Below are positions 28,847-38,419 of a stretch of DNA of 64,000 nucleotides, one piece after another (the stretch's first letter is position 1; every line of letters starts with the position of its first letter). Source of the DNA: CAMPJM01 sp964440915 (GTDB taxonomy: Bacteria > Bacteroidota > Bacteroidia > Cytophagales > Cyclobacteriaceae). The notes under the pieces were generated by a model. It saw only the letters and a list, made by a program, of their open reading frames with translations. It made no database searches and was not told the origin of the DNA. A program made the position numbers and the translations under genes. Where the stretch lies: the NCBI GenBank assembly GCA_964440915.1, contig CAYTTV010000011.1:18494-82493 (forward strand), read 5' to 3'.

Positions 28847-28939
28847 CTATTTCTTGTTGCTGAGCTTTTCGTTTGGAATGGTGAACGCTGATACAATAGC
28901 AGCAACAAACAGTACGAGTACTATAATTAATGCAGTCAT
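28847..28939 (-). CDS. Very small single-helix membrane protein (30 residues)
   Basis: An ATG at 28939 opens a 30-codon frame ending at TAG 28847-28849. The product MTALIIVLVLFVAAIVSAFT plus IPNEKLSNKK is one hydrophobic helix followed by a short basic tail, the shape of many genuine bacterial membrane microproteins. An 8-bp inverted repeat (ATCAAATA/TATTTGAT, 28992-29013) is upstream and a stem-loop is downstream, so it may be its own transcription unit. No family was recognised. It could be chance, as hydrophobic short frames occur at random. Confidence 0.45.
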   Translation of the reverse strand: MTALIIVLVLFVAAIVSAFTIPNEKLSNKK

Positions 28940-28991
28940 ATTCTTTTTTTAATTTTATGGCGCAATTTAACATTATACTCTCAAAATAACG

Positions 28992-29013
28992 ATCAAATAG
29001 ATATTTATTTGAT
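28992..29013. promoter_or_regulatory. Inverted repeat upstream of the 30-residue ORF
   Basis: ATCAAATA and TATTTGAT are perfect 8-bp arms separated by 6 bp, 53 bp before the small ORF on the minus strand and 28 bp beyond the stop of the DUF4142 gene. It is a candidate protein-binding site. Confidence 0.3.
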
Positions 29014-29040
29014 GCAATTGAAAAGGTATAATAGAATGTA

Positions 29041-29613
29041 TTATTCTGATAATACTTCCTGCGTCTTTTTTGCTTGTTCCAAGTTGCGTCGAAGGACTTC
29101 AAGGTTGTCTGTTACGAGGCTCCTGGAAATCGGATTTTCTGTTTGTGAAGCCAAACGAGTAAATTGTTCGATGTCTGCTTCGTGTCCTTCGATTATAGCT
29201 TTTATATAAGCTTTATCGAATTGGTCTCCCGAGAGCGACTGGATAGAATCTAATAGTCCTAAATACTCCACAGATAAGGCAGGCGCCATCTCAACACCAG
29301 CCGCTTCGGACAACTGAAGGATATTGTTTTGTATGATTCTGTTTTCAACAGCAATTTGTTGCCCTAGTGCTTTTACTTCCGGCGTATTGGATTTTTCTTC
29401 AGCGGCTTTGCTCAGCACTATTTGTATCTCGCTGTTCATATTGGCATCAATAAGAAAATCATAGGCCGTTTCCATTTGAACATCTTCTCCGACTTCAATC
29501 ACGGGCTCTTGTGATGTAAGCTCTGTCTGAGAAGTGTTTTGATTGTCCCTTTGCCCACATGCTATTAGTGAGGAAACAAGACCTAGCAAAATGAATCTAT
29601 AGCTTAACTTCAT
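29041..29613 (-). CDS. DUF4142-family lipoprotein
   Basis: A 190-residue lipoprotein (Cys19 after VSSLIA, followed by GQRDNQN) with a ferritin-like all-helical DUF4142 domain over about 45-185. Recognisable features are the first helix DFLIDANMNSEIQIVLSKAA, the second with EVKALGQQIAVENRIIQNNI and the closing helices (YIKAIIEGHEADIEQF, NLEVLRRNLEQAKKTQEVL). Family members are usually secreted or membrane-bound and of unknown biochemistry; some lie in stress loci. No metal-binding EXXH set was clear. Separate gene, convergent with none. Confidence 0.85.
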   Translation of the reverse strand: MKLSYRFILLGLVSSLIACGQRDNQNTSQTELTSQEPVIEVGEDVQMETAYDFLIDANMNSEIQIVLSKAAEEKSNTPEVKALGQQIAVENRIIQNNILQLSEAAGVEMAPALSVEYLGLLDSIQSLSGDQFDKAYIKAIIEGHEADIEQFTRLASQTENPISRSLVTDNLEVLRRNLEQAKKTQEVLSE

Positions 29614-29784
29614 CGTATCTTATTTTAAAGTTTTAAAGTCCGAGTTAACTAACCTAACATTCAACAAAAAACTTTGTTTGTGATTCGTTAAAATATCCAC
29701 TCGGCATTATCCTAAAGCACTTCATGATTCAATTATAATCCTTGCAAAGCCAAATTATATCTTTAAATCTTGCAATTGTAAATA

Positions 29785-29800
29785 ATAAGTTATAACTTAT
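29785..29800. promoter_or_regulatory. 16-bp palindrome ATAAGTTATAACTTAT
   Basis: A perfect 16-bp palindrome lies 12 bp before the ATG at 29813 and 45 bp before the preferred ATG at 29846. Its position overlaps where a promoter or operator of the small helical protein gene is expected. An autoregulatory site is possible. Confidence 0.45.
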
Positions 29801-29845
29801 AACCATTCGGCTATGGTTCCTTTGTATTATGAAAATCTAAATTTC

Positions 29846-30124
29846 ATGGCCCAGAAAATCCAACCTTCATTAGAAGAACTGAAAAAAGAGAAGAATCAAC
29901 TTTTGAGACGTGTTCAAGTGATCAATGCAATTATTAAAAAAGAATATCCGGGTGAAATAAAATCTGGAAGGAGAGTATCTGATATAACAGTGCTAGAGGC
30001 TATACGAGAGAGCAAAAATGTGAGGGAGGTGATCGATAAGCTGAACATGAATAAAGGAGGCTCAACATACCTGCGGGTGAGAAGGATAGCAGAAGAAAAT
30101 GGCATTACGTTATCTAAACGTTAG
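29846..30124 (+). CDS. Small helical protein, possible DNA-binding domain
   Basis: The ATG at 29846 gives 92 residues; an earlier ATG at 29813 would add MVPLYYENLNF. The N-terminal half is a charged coiled coil (SLEELKKEKNQLLRRVQVIN, about 7-26). The C-terminal half (DITVLEAIRESKNVREVIDK, then LNMNKGGSTYLRVRRIAEEN) resembles the short helix-turn-helix-like segment found beside some HNH endonucleases and phage proteins, where 'SNSIREALKKLGL..GGNY' is the pattern. This likeness is by eye. The stretch is rich in Arg and Lys, which suits nucleic-acid binding. It is convergent with tyrS, 44 bp apart. Function unknown. Confidence 0.6.
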   Translation: MAQKIQPSLEELKKEKNQLLRRVQVINAIIKKEYPGEIKSGRRVSDITVLEAIRESKNVREVIDKLNMNKGGSTYLRVRRIAEENGITLSKR

Positions 30125-30168
30125 CTATCATTTTCTTCTGATAAAATCCTTGGGCGGATATGCCTTCT

Positions 30169-31455
30169 CTAGCCTTCTACTTTTATAAGAAAGTAATTTT
30201 TCTTTCCTTTCTGTACCAATAGATATTTTTGCTGCAGCAGTTCGTATTCGGGAAGCTGTTCTGGCGATGACAGCTTTTGTTTGTTTACACTCACCCCTCC
30301 ACCTTTTATCATTCTTCTAGCTTCTCCTTTTGATGAGAAAATAGCTCCTTTGGTTATTTCTGATAACAAATCAGTCACATTTTCAGCACTATCAAGTTCT
30401 TGCGAGGTAATGCCTACCTGAGGCACTCCTTCGAGCACCTGAAGCAATGTTTTCTCGTTGAGCTGGGCCAGGTCTTCTGTCGTGGACTTTCCAAATAAGA
30501 TACTGGAAGCCCTTACTGCCATAGCATAATCCTCTTCTGAGTGCACACGAGTAGTAACGTCTCTGGCTACTGCTTTTTGTAAAATCCGCTCATTGGGATT
30601 TTCAGCATGCGCAGCTTCTAAAGCCTCAATTTCTTCTTTTGAGAGGAGTGTGAACACACGAATAAGTTTATGCGCATCTTCATCTGAGCAATTCAGCCAA
30701 AATTGGTAAAAATGGTAGGGAGAGGTCATCTCCGGATCTAGCCATACATTGCCAGATTCGGACTTGCCAAACTTAGAACCATCGGCTTTGGTCACGAGTG
30801 GAGTCGTAAGGGCATAGGCCTCTCCGCTTGCCTTGCGCCTGATGAACTCAGTGCCTGTCGTAATATTACCCCACTGGTCCGATCCACCCATTTGTAGCTT
30901 TACATTCTTGTTGGTATACAACCAATAGTAGTCATATCCTTGCAAGAGCTGGTAAGAAAACTCAGTGAAAGAAAGGCCTGTCTCCAATCTTTTTTTGACC
31001 GAATCTTTGGCCATCATATAATTGACGGTGATATGTTTTCCCGCTTCCCTTAAGAATTCTAGAAAACTAAACTCCTTTATCCAGTCATAATTATTGACCA
31101 GCTCAGCAGCGTTTTCACCCACATTAAACTCAAGAAACTTTTTCAGTTGATTTCTTATACCTTCTTGGTTTTTTCTCAAAACCTCCTCATCTAGCAGATT
31201 CCTTTCTTCTGACTTGCCCGTAGGGTCTCCTATCATGCCCGTGGCTCCACCTATTAATGCAATAGGTTTATGGCCAGCCAATTGAAAATGTTTTAATAAC
31301 ATGATAGTGGCCAAATTGCCTATATGCAGTGAAGCGGCAGTTGGGTCAAAACCAATATAAGCGGTGGTCATTTCCTTTTTCAGTTGCTCATCTGTTCCTG
31401 GTACCATGTCATGGATCATGCCACGCCATTTCAGCTCCCCAATAAAATCATTCAT
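30169..31455 (-). CDS. tyrS: Tyrosyl-tRNA synthetase
   Basis: Charges tRNA-Tyr with tyrosine. At 428 residues it is a class I enzyme of the bacterial TyrRS type. The HIGH-like [12 protein letters not shown] (residues about 38-49), the KMSKS-like [16 protein letters not shown], the tyrosine pocket [12 protein letters not shown] and [14 protein letters not shown] are all present. The C-terminal ~60 residues form an S4 RNA-binding domain ([16 protein letters not shown]). A TATATTTG -7 element lies about 88 bp before the start. No T-box or other riboswitch was recognised in the leader. Confidence 0.97.
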   Translation of the reverse strand: MNDFIGELKWRGMIHDMVPGTDEQLKKEMTTAYIGFDPTAASLHIGNLATIMLLKHFQLAGHKPIALIGGATGMIGDPTGKSEERNLLDEEVLRKNQEGIRNQLKKFLEFNVGENAAELVNNYDWIKEFSFLEFLREAGKHITVNYMMAKDSVKKRLETGLSFTEFSYQLLQGYDYYWLYTNKNVKLQMGGSDQWGNITTGTEFIRRKASGEAYALTTPLVTKADGSKFGKSESGNVWLDPEMTSPYHFYQFWLNCSDEDAHKLIRVFTLLSKEEIEALEAAHAENPNERILQKAVARDVTTRVHSEEDYAMAVRASSILFGKSTTEDLAQLNEKTLLQVLEGVPQVGITSQELDSAENVTDLLSEITKGAIFSSKGEARRMIKGGGVSVNKQKLSSPEQLPEYELLQQKYLLVQKGKKNYFLIKVEG

Positions 31456-31543
31456 GTTCTAAGCAGTTCTTGCTGTTTATGATATTTCCTTGTTCTAAGT
31501 CCATAAAATCTTATATCCTTGACTTAGTCCAATAATAGTGGGG

Positions 31544-31551
31544 CAAATATA
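31544..31551 (-). promoter_or_regulatory. Bacteroidota -7 promoter element for tyrS
   Basis: The minus strand reads TATATTTG, matching TAnnTTTG, 88 bp upstream of the tyrS ATG, implying a leader of roughly 80 nt. Confidence 0.45.
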
Positions 31552-31647
31552 GAAAATCTACCTTGCTTTAACATGGCAGCCGATTTTTTTATGTGGATTT
31601 TGAAACCTCTACTACAAAATGACCAGCATAGGCAGAGGCACTAATGA

Positions 31648-33951
31648 TTAGGAGCTATGATCTCTAGCAATGAGAGGACTGCCTATTGCTGGAATTATAA
31701 CGCAGACGGATGTGCCTTTATTCACGCTACTTTCAAGGCTTACTTTCCCTCCAAGCTTGTCTGCTGCCGACTTTACCATGTACAAGCCAAGCCCAGACCC
31801 CGGCGAAAAGTTATTGCCTTTGTAGAACATGTTGAATACTTTATCCTGAATTTCTTGTTCTACACCTAAGCCGTTATCTGTAACAGTTAGTTTAAGTTCT
31901 TTCTTTCCAGTGATTTCAGCCCTGATTTCGATGTTGGTTGTTATATCCTGACGGGAGTACCGGATGGCATTGTCTAAAAGATTTTTAATGATGACCACGA
32001 GCAATCCTATATCCGTATAGAAGGATACATCGGGAACATTCAACTCAAAGGTGGTGTTTTTGAGCGAGTTTTTGATCCCCACAATATCGAGCGTATCCTT
32101 GACCACCTGAGGCAAGTTTACCAAGTCTAGGCAAATAGGCTTGTCTTTTATTTCTGAAAGACTTATCAAAGCTTTCAATACTTGATCCATTCTTTGGGCG
32201 GTTTTATAGATATATTCGAGATATTCCAACGATTTTTTATCCCGTACTTCTATTACTGCGGCATTGTACAACCCCATAAGCGATGCAATAGGGCCTCTCA
32301 AGTCGTGAGATGCTTTGTAAATGAAAGTATCTAACTCAGTGTTTTTAAACTTAAGGTCTTCTTCGATCTTTTTCCTGATCTCAATTTCCTGTAAATAGGA
32401 TTTGTTCAGCTTTACCAACTCTATTTCCCTTTGCTTCCGTTCGGTAACATCCATCGAGAAGACACTGGCACCAATTACTTTCCCTTCGGAAATAATAGGA
32501 TTCATGATAAATTCAATCATAATCCTGCGGTCGTGGAGCTTTATTCTGCGATCTTCCCGTAATGGCAAGCCCTGATACACCTTATCGAGCTGCTTTTTGA
32601 AATATCTCTGGGAAGCTTTGTCCATGAACTCGAGAATGTTCATGCCAGGATGAAGCTCAATATCAAAAGTGCTTTTGAAAAATTCTTTTGCCTGGGAGTT
32701 CAGCAAGATAAGTTTGTAATCTCTATCAACAGACCACACCAGCGTATCATTATTTTCTACCAACGAAATGAGGTTGGCTTCATTCTCACTTAATCTCGAC
32801 TCAACAGATTTGTGTTTGGTAATGTCTAATGTGCTGAAGGAAACTCCCATGATTTCCCCTTCATTATGATATACAGGAACGAAAGTGATTTCAGACCAAA
32901 TCTTGGGGCCGGTAGGGTATTCTATTTTTTGTTCTATCACAAACTTTTCTCCATTAATGGCCCTGTTGAAATATTCCAAGAACCGATCGTGCAGCGCTGC
33001 GGAGAAGTAATCGAGGATATTGTCTTGAATGTTTAACTCTTTGTTCCATATTTTGCGAATATCATCAGAGGCCTTTTTGTTGAATTCAATCACTTCATGA
33101 TGCTTTCCTAGCAGAAAAATAGATTGAATGGAACTGTCGAAATAGCTCTTAAGCTTATTTCTAGAAAGGTGCATTTCTATTTCAGCCTCTTTACTCGCTG
33201 TCACATCGTTGGCCATGATAACGGTCCCAACAGTCTTCCCTGTCAGAGAAATGATCGGTTTAAAACAAAATTCATAGTGTTTTTGCGACTTTCTGAAAAA
33301 TTTATGCAGTTTTATTACATTTCGAGTTGCCATTACTTCCTCTACTACCTTAACCAAGGGAGCATGAAGTTTGGGAGGGATAATGTCAAAAACTTTGTCA
33401 CCTAAATTAAAGGAATTTTGACTCTTTTCTTTGGCAAAGGTCATTCCTAAATTGTTGCAATCAAAAACCTGAAAGGATTCATTGAGGAAAAAAACATAGT
33501 CGCGATTACTTTGGATGAGCGACTTTAATTCCATGTCCTTTTGCAAGGTTTCATTTTTCAGCTTCTCGTGTTGGGTTAGGTCCTTTCCTACTGCCAAAAT
33601 GGTTTGTCGAGGAGCGTCTTCAGAAGACAAAGGAGAAAATCCCCATGTGAAAAACTTCTTAACTCCTTTAAGATCACTCCACTTTGAAACAGTAGCTTTT
33701 CTTCTTTTTTCAACACATGCTTCTATAGTCGGACGAAAAATTGTCAGGTAGGAGTCCTTTCCAACCACTTCCTCAAAGGAATTTGAGTGAGATTTTAGAG
33801 TATTAAGGGGGAAGTTTCTTTTGAACTGGTGGTTACTTTTTATGATCCGGTGTTTCTCATCAAGAATCAACATCATATCATCAGAAGCCTCGAAAAGCAA
33901 TTCAAAACTATAGTCCGGCTTTATTGCAGCATCCTTATACATGATTTTCAA
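31648..33951 (-). CDS. Multi-PAS sensor histidine kinase (soluble)
   Basis: A 767-residue kinase with no membrane helix, so probably cytoplasmic. At least four PAS-like domains follow one another (about 15-130, 150-255, 270-395, 400-510), several with the PAC-type tail (VIGASVFSMDVTERKQRE). A coiled coil then leads into the dimerisation domain with the H-box SHDLRGPIASLMGL (His near residue 546) and the ATPase domain with N-box NLLDNAIRYS, G1 DNGLGVEQE and G2 GSGLGLYMVKSAA. No receiver is attached; a lone receiver protein is encoded about 5 kb away at 39357-39728, but pairing is unproven. Ligands of the PAS domains are unknown. Confidence 0.9.
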   Translation of the reverse strand: MKIMYKDAAIKPDYSFELLFEASDDMMLILDEKHRIIKSNHQFKRNFPLNTLKSHSNSFEEVVGKDSYLTIFRPTIEACVEKRRKATVSKWSDLKGVKKFFTWGFSPLSSEDAPRQTILAVGKDLTQHEKLKNETLQKDMELKSLIQSNRDYVFFLNESFQVFDCNNLGMTFAKEKSQNSFNLGDKVFDIIPPKLHAPLVKVVEEVMATRNVIKLHKFFRKSQKHYEFCFKPIISLTGKTVGTVIMANDVTASKEAEIEMHLSRNKLKSYFDSSIQSIFLLGKHHEVIEFNKKASDDIRKIWNKELNIQDNILDYFSAALHDRFLEYFNRAINGEKFVIEQKIEYPTGPKIWSEITFVPVYHNEGEIMGVSFSTLDITKHKSVESRLSENEANLISLVENNDTLVWSVDRDYKLILLNSQAKEFFKSTFDIELHPGMNILEFMDKASQRYFKKQLDKVYQGLPLREDRRIKLHDRRIMIEFIMNPIISEGKVIGASVFSMDVTERKQREIELVKLNKSYLQEIEIRKKIEEDLKFKNTELDTFIYKASHDLRGPIASLMGLYNAAVIEVRDKKSLEYLEYIYKTAQRMDQVLKALISLSEIKDKPICLDLVNLPQVVKDTLDIVGIKNSLKNTTFELNVPDVSFYTDIGLLVVIIKNLLDNAIRYSRQDITTNIEIRAEITGKKELKLTVTDNGLGVEQEIQDKVFNMFYKGNNFSPGSGLGLYMVKSAADKLGGKVSLESSVNKGTSVCVIIPAIGSPLIARDHSS

Positions 33952-34217
33952 TCTCGTCTTTAACTAACTCATCCCATTTTTGAAATTATACAATTTTGAT
34001 ACCTTTAATAGGTCAATAAGATTTTTTTTATTACAGTGGTTTTATTTTTTCAAAAAAGGGATGGTTTTTAACACGCTGTACATAATGTGCGAAACAGTAA
34101 TTTTTAACTCATAAACCTTCTCTGAAGATAATTATGCGTGGGAGAGAAGATAGCAATAAACGATTAGTTTAAACCTTTCTGAAAGCTATTTGTTCAGAGG
34201 AGAGCCAAAACCAATAT

Positions 34218-35846
34218 ATGACTAAAAGTCGATCTAAAATCACAAGAAACAAATGGATACTGGGCATAATATCTTTTTTGGTCGCAATATGGCTATTGTC
34301 GACCCTGGCACTGGATCCCTTCGTCAAAAATCTACTAATAAAACAAGTAGCTAGTCAAACACAAGGCAAGTATTACCTGGAAATCGATGCGATTGATTGT
34401 AGCATAATGCAAAGAAAAGTTCATCTTTTTTCTCCTCGATTAGTACCCCATACTGATTATGCCACAGGGTCTCAAACCGTATATTCTTTGCATGTTGATG
34501 AGTTGGAGTTAAAGGGCATACAATTATGGAGATTAATCTGGAACGAAGAATTTATTGTAAATCATTTGAATATTTCGGATCCAGAAGTGGTATTGAAAAA
34601 GGGATTGAATGTCGACTCTCTCAATAATGTCGGTGCTAAAGGGAGAACAGGCGGAGCTCCCCTAATTCAGATTGGAGCATTTAATCTGGATAAGGGCAAA
34701 CTTACTGTTTTGGGCCCTGATAGCACAGAAATTATGGCTTTTGCCGATGCCACTATTTCTTTAGAATCTTTTATTTACGACGAAAAAGGTCTTTCTCCAC
34801 AGTCTTTTGATTTCGATAATTTTTCTCTATCTGTTAAGGATTATTCCATGATACTCCCTGATAGCTTTTATAGGCTTCAAGCAAGTGCCATTACTGCTTC
34901 TGCTCAGTCAAAGGATATTGCCATTTCTAGCATAGCACTTATTCCGTTATACGAGCAGCAGCAGTTTATGGAAAAAAAAGGTGAGCAGACTGATAGGATG
35001 AATGTTTTTGTAAAAGAGCTTTTGGTAGAAGGATTAGATTTTGATCGAATTCTGAAAAAGGAATTTGTGGCTTCTTTTGTCACGATTGATAGCCTAAATT
35101 TGGTAGCCTATCGCGATAAACGATATATTCTGCCTGCCGATAAATATGTGAAGTTTCCCCAACAGGCATTGCGAGAGTTCCCTCATTATGTGCATATAGA
35201 CAGTATTTTGCTCCACAATGCTCAAATTACCTATCGAGAAAGGGTGGAAGGAGGAGAGGAGCCAGGCCATATCAATTTTGTTAATATCAACGCTCTCACA
35301 AACAATGTTACCAACGATATGGCTTTATTGGACGACAGCATTGCCATGGTTACCCATGCTACAGGTTATTTGATGGGAACCGGAAAAATTACAGCTCATA
35401 TCCATATCCCCATTGGTAACGAGCAGAATGTTCATTATTTCGAAGGCACTATGTCTCCTATGGAAATGAAAGCGGTGAATCCTATGCTTAGGAATATTGT
35501 ATTCGGAGAAGTAGTAAGTGGCAGGGTAAATGGGTTATCGTTTAGTGCTCATCTGAATGAAGATGAATCGCAAGGCACCATGCGCTTTGGCTATGAGGAT
35601 TTAAAGGTGCAGATCAACCATGAAGAAAGTGAAAAGGGTAGAAAGGGGTTGATATCTTTTATTGCTAATACTTTTATCGTGAAATCGGAAAACCCTAGCA
35701 GTGACGAATTTAGGGTGAGCGAAATGCATTATGTGCGCGACAAAAGAAAATCATTGATCAACTTCTGGTGGAAAACACTGCTTTCTGGGTTGAAAGATAC
35801 TATGGGCGTACCCGAAGGCAATGAAAAGGATAAACCGGAAAGTTAG
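34218..35846 (+). CDS. AsmA-like membrane-anchored protein, paralogue 1
   Basis: A 542-residue protein with one N-terminal membrane helix (ILGIISFLVAIWLLSTLALD, about 15-34) and a large extracytoplasmic part rich in beta-strands. The start of the periplasmic part (VKNLLIKQVASQTQGKYYLE) and the repeated 'hydrophobic-polar strand, then VxSLNLxAYRD-like' pattern resemble AsmA/DUF748-type proteins, which in Proteobacteria form periplasmic lipid-transfer bridges. The assignment is from architecture, not a precise motif. It is followed 85 bp later by a shorter relative, and a bulged hairpin (35876-35905) lies between them. Confidence 0.6.
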   Translation: MTKSRSKITRNKWILGIISFLVAIWLLSTLALDPFVKNLLIKQVASQTQGKYYLEIDAIDCSIMQRKVHLFSPRLVPHTDYATGSQTVYSLHVDELELKGIQLWRLIWNEEFIVNHLNISDPEVVLKKGLNVDSLNNVGAKGRTGGAPLIQIGAFNLDKGKLTVLGPDSTEIMAFADATISLESFIYDEKGLSPQSFDFDNFSLSVKDYSMILPDSFYRLQASAITASAQSKDIAISSIALIPLYEQQQFMEKKGEQTDRMNVFVKELLVEGLDFDRILKKEFVASFVTIDSLNLVAYRDKRYILPADKYVKFPQQALREFPHYVHIDSILLHNAQITYRERVEGGEEPGHINFVNINALTNNVTNDMALLDDSIAMVTHATGYLMGTGKITAHIHIPIGNEQNVHYFEGTMSPMEMKAVNPMLRNIVFGEVVSGRVNGLSFSAHLNEDESQGTMRFGYEDLKVQINHEESEKGRKGLISFIANTFIVKSENPSSDEFRVSEMHYVRDKRKSLINFWWKTLLSGLKDTMGVPEGNEKDKPES

Positions 35847-35875
35847 TTTATGGTTTATGTAATATAAAAACGTAA

Positions 35876-35905
35876 AATCTTCCCTTTTTGTATAGGGAAA
35901 AGATT
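35876..35905 (+). other. Hairpin between the two AsmA-like genes
   Basis: AATCTTCCCT pairs with AGGGAAAAGATT with a two-base AA bulge, around a TTTTGTAT loop. No T-run follows, so it may moderate transcription or RNA stability rather than end it. Confidence 0.35.
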
Positions 35906-35931
35906 ATATTGCCTCCTGAAAAGACATTAAA

Positions 35932-37194
35932 ATGCAGGAAGGCTTCAAAAGTAATAGGAAAAGAAACGTGCTTATTGCACTGATTATAATAGGTTCTCTG
36001 ATCCTACTCATGCAATTGACCGTGATGTTTTATATTGATCCCAAAGCGGAGCAATACATTAGTAGAAAAGTGAATGAAAGGACCCGCGGGCAGTACAGCG
36101 TCCGTTTTGAAAACATCAGCATCAATATCTTTACACAGCGAATTTCTGCCAAATCAGTATATCTCACCCCTGAAATACTGCCTGATACCGTAAAAAAGTG
36201 GCGTACGGATGAAATGGAACTTTTCTTTCCAGAGGTTTCTGTGCAAGGCTTGGGTCTTTGGCCTGCCTTATGGGATAGGAAATTAGTGATCTCTCATCTG
36301 AAGGTTGAAAAACCTCGAATAATACTGAAAAGAAATTCTCGAACAGATGCCAATCCGGCCCAATATAAAAGGCATATAAATTATTACCGTGCCTTAAGAG
36401 GGATGTTCAATGCAGCACTTATCAAGAATATAGAGATTGAGGATGGTTACTTGGAATTGTACCGGTTGCTTGATGAGTACAATTACGTTGCTACAGTGGA
36501 GTCGTTTGATTTAAGGTTCAAAGATGTGCTGTTGGACTCGTTGGTAACGGGCAAAGACAAAGGATATATGGACATTGGCGCGCTTTCAGCTAAACTTTCA
36601 GCTTTTTCTCAACGTTCGCCCGACAGTACCTATCTGTTATCGGTCGGACATATTGATATTTCCTCTTCTCAATCTTACTTTCATGTAAAGGATATCAATG
36701 TGGTGCCGCTTCAAGACCTCAATGAGGAAGATGTGAAGCAAAACATTATCTATGAGCTTTATGTGCCTGAGTTTAATCTGGATGGAATCGACATCAAAGA
36801 ATTATATGACACGCGTTCGTTAAAGTTGACGCAAGTAAAAGTTGCAGCACCGGCTATTAAATTAATGGGCCACAATCAAGAGGGAGAGGGAGTAGAGGTG
36901 CAAGAAGTCAATTTTTATCCATTGATTTCTGAATATATAAAGACACTGCATATAGACAAGATATTATTGGACGATGCTAAATTGGACGTGGTCAACACAG
37001 AAAATGGTTCTAGAGCTAACTTAGAAAAAGTTGATATTTTTTTATATGGTTTCAAAATGGATTCTAGCCTTTTGCAAAGCAGGGAAAAGCTTTTTTATTC
37101 AGACCGCGTTTTTTTGAAGGTGAAGGAAAACAATCCAATGCTGCTTGAGAATATAGATATGGGTGAAGAGTTCATCGATAGGCTTAACCGCTAA
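35932..37194 (+). CDS. AsmA-like membrane-anchored protein, paralogue 2
   Basis: A 420-residue protein built like its upstream neighbour: one N-terminal helix (NVLIALIIIGSLILLMQLTV, about 13-32), then an extracytoplasmic region with KAEQYISRKVNERTRGQYSV and ISAKSVYLTPEILPDT that match, in position and spacing, segments of paralogue 1 (VKNLLIKQVASQTQGKYYLE; VHLFSPRLVPHTDY). The two proteins probably arose by duplication and have diverged strongly. A role in envelope lipid handling is suggested only by the AsmA-like look. Its last codons overlap the convergent flavoprotein gene by 11 bp. Confidence 0.6.
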   Translation: MQEGFKSNRKRNVLIALIIIGSLILLMQLTVMFYIDPKAEQYISRKVNERTRGQYSVRFENISINIFTQRISAKSVYLTPEILPDTVKKWRTDEMELFFPEVSVQGLGLWPALWDRKLVISHLKVEKPRIILKRNSRTDANPAQYKRHINYYRALRGMFNAALIKNIEIEDGYLELYRLLDEYNYVATVESFDLRFKDVLLDSLVTGKDKGYMDIGALSAKLSAFSQRSPDSTYLLSVGHIDISSSQSYFHVKDINVVPLQDLNEEDVKQNIIYELYVPEFNLDGIDIKELYDTRSLKLTQVKVAAPAIKLMGHNQEGEGVEVQEVNFYPLISEYIKTLHIDKILLDDAKLDVVNTENGSRANLEKVDIFLYGFKMDSSLLQSREKLFYSDRVFLKVKENNPMLLENIDMGEEFIDRLNR

Positions 37195-38419
37195 AAGAGG
37201 CACCTAGATTGATGCCCATTTTCCCAGCAATAAAACCCGTCGTCCATGCTGCCTGAAAGTTGAATCCTCCGGTAATGCCGTCGATGTCCAATACTTCTCC
37301 AGCGAAATAAATCCCAGGGCATCGTTTGCTTTCCATTGTTTCTATATTAATATCATTCAGGCTTACACCCCCACAGGTTACAAACTCTTCCTTAAAGGTT
37401 GTTTTTCCAGACACTTTGTATGTGTCATTCATTAAAGTGTCAATGAGCTTGTTCAAGTTTTTTTTGCTTAGTTCTGCCCAGATTGTTTCTCCATCGAGTC
37501 CGGCTTTAAGGATGATAAAATCCCAAAATCTATTAGGCAGCTGAAAGGGGTTGCCATTGCTGATTTTTCTTTTCCGAATATTGGCAATACTGGAGCTCAA
37601 AGAATCCCTCAATTGGTGTTCTTTGATGCTTCCTAACCAATTGACCTGTAGTTTAAATTGATAATTTTGCTCGTGAAGCACCCTTGCACCCCAAGCTGAA
37701 AGCTTGAGAATGGCAGGGCCGCTCATGCCCCAATGAGTAATCAGCAGAGGGCCTTCGGCCATGAGTTTGGTAGACTGGACTTTTACGTTAACGGGGTCAA
37801 TCACAACCCCCATTAAAGAACGAATAGTTTCATGAGGCATATTGAAAGTGAAAAGGGAAGGAACAGGTGGGATAATTGTGTGGCCTAATGCTTGTAGCCA
37901 TAGAAGTCCTTCCAATTTAGGGCTGCCTCCAGCAGCAACTACTACTTTATCTGCTTTTGATGTGGTTTGATCGGCAAAGGTTAAAAGGAATTGCTTGCCT
38001 GCTGGTTGCAGTTGAATGATCGGCTTTTTTAGTTTTATGGCAATCTCCTGCCTCGTGGCTTCTTGTAGTAGGCAATCTACAATGGATTGAGAGTCGTTGG
38101 TAGTGGGGAACATCCTCATGTCGGCTTCTGCTGCCAGGTTCACACCTCTTTTTGCAAACCAATGAATGGTATCCTCAGCACTAAACTGGCGAAGGGCCTT
38201 CTTCATGAACTTTTCTCCTCTCGGATAGTGTTTGGCAAACTCGCTTATATTGCCACAAGCGTTCGTGACATTGCATCGGCCACCACCCGATATTTTTACT
38301 TTAGACAGAAGCTTTCCAGATTTTTCATACAAGGTTACTCGGGCATGAGGATGATGTGCTTTACATGATAGTGCCGAGAAAAAACCTGCAGCCCCACCTC
38401 CAATAACTGCTATGTCCAT
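37184..38419 (-). CDS. HI0933/BaiN-family flavoprotein
   Basis: A 411-residue FAD-binding oxidoreductase. The Rossmann motif VIGGGAAGFFSALSC opens the protein (about 4-18), with LLSKVKISGGGRCNVTNACG (about 37-56) that defines this family, and the C-terminal FAD contact GVSLNDINIETMESK and IDGITGGFNFQAAWTTGFIAG. The family is widespread (YhiN, HI0933) and mostly of unknown physiological substrate; some gut members reduce bile-acid intermediates, so no function is given here. Its 3' end overlaps paralogue 2 of the AsmA-like pair tail to tail. Confidence 0.9.
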   Translation of the reverse strand: MDIAVIGGGAAGFFSALSCKAHHPHARVTLYEKSGKLLSKVKISGGGRCNVTNACGNISEFAKHYPRGEKFMKKALRQFSAEDTIHWFAKRGVNLAAEADMRMFPTTNDSQSIVDCLLQEATRQEIAIKLKKPIIQLQPAGKQFLLTFADQTTSKADKVVVAAGGSPKLEGLLWLQALGHTIIPPVPSLFTFNMPHETIRSLMGVVIDPVNVKVQSTKLMAEGPLLITHWGMSGPAILKLSAWGARVLHEQNYQFKLQVNWLGSIKEHQLRDSLSSSIANIRKRKISNGNPFQLPNRFWDFIILKAGLDGETIWAELSKKNLNKLIDTLMNDTYKVSGKTTFKEEFVTCGGVSLNDINIETMESKRCPGIYFAGEVLDIDGITGGFNFQAAWTTGFIAGKMGINLGASFSG

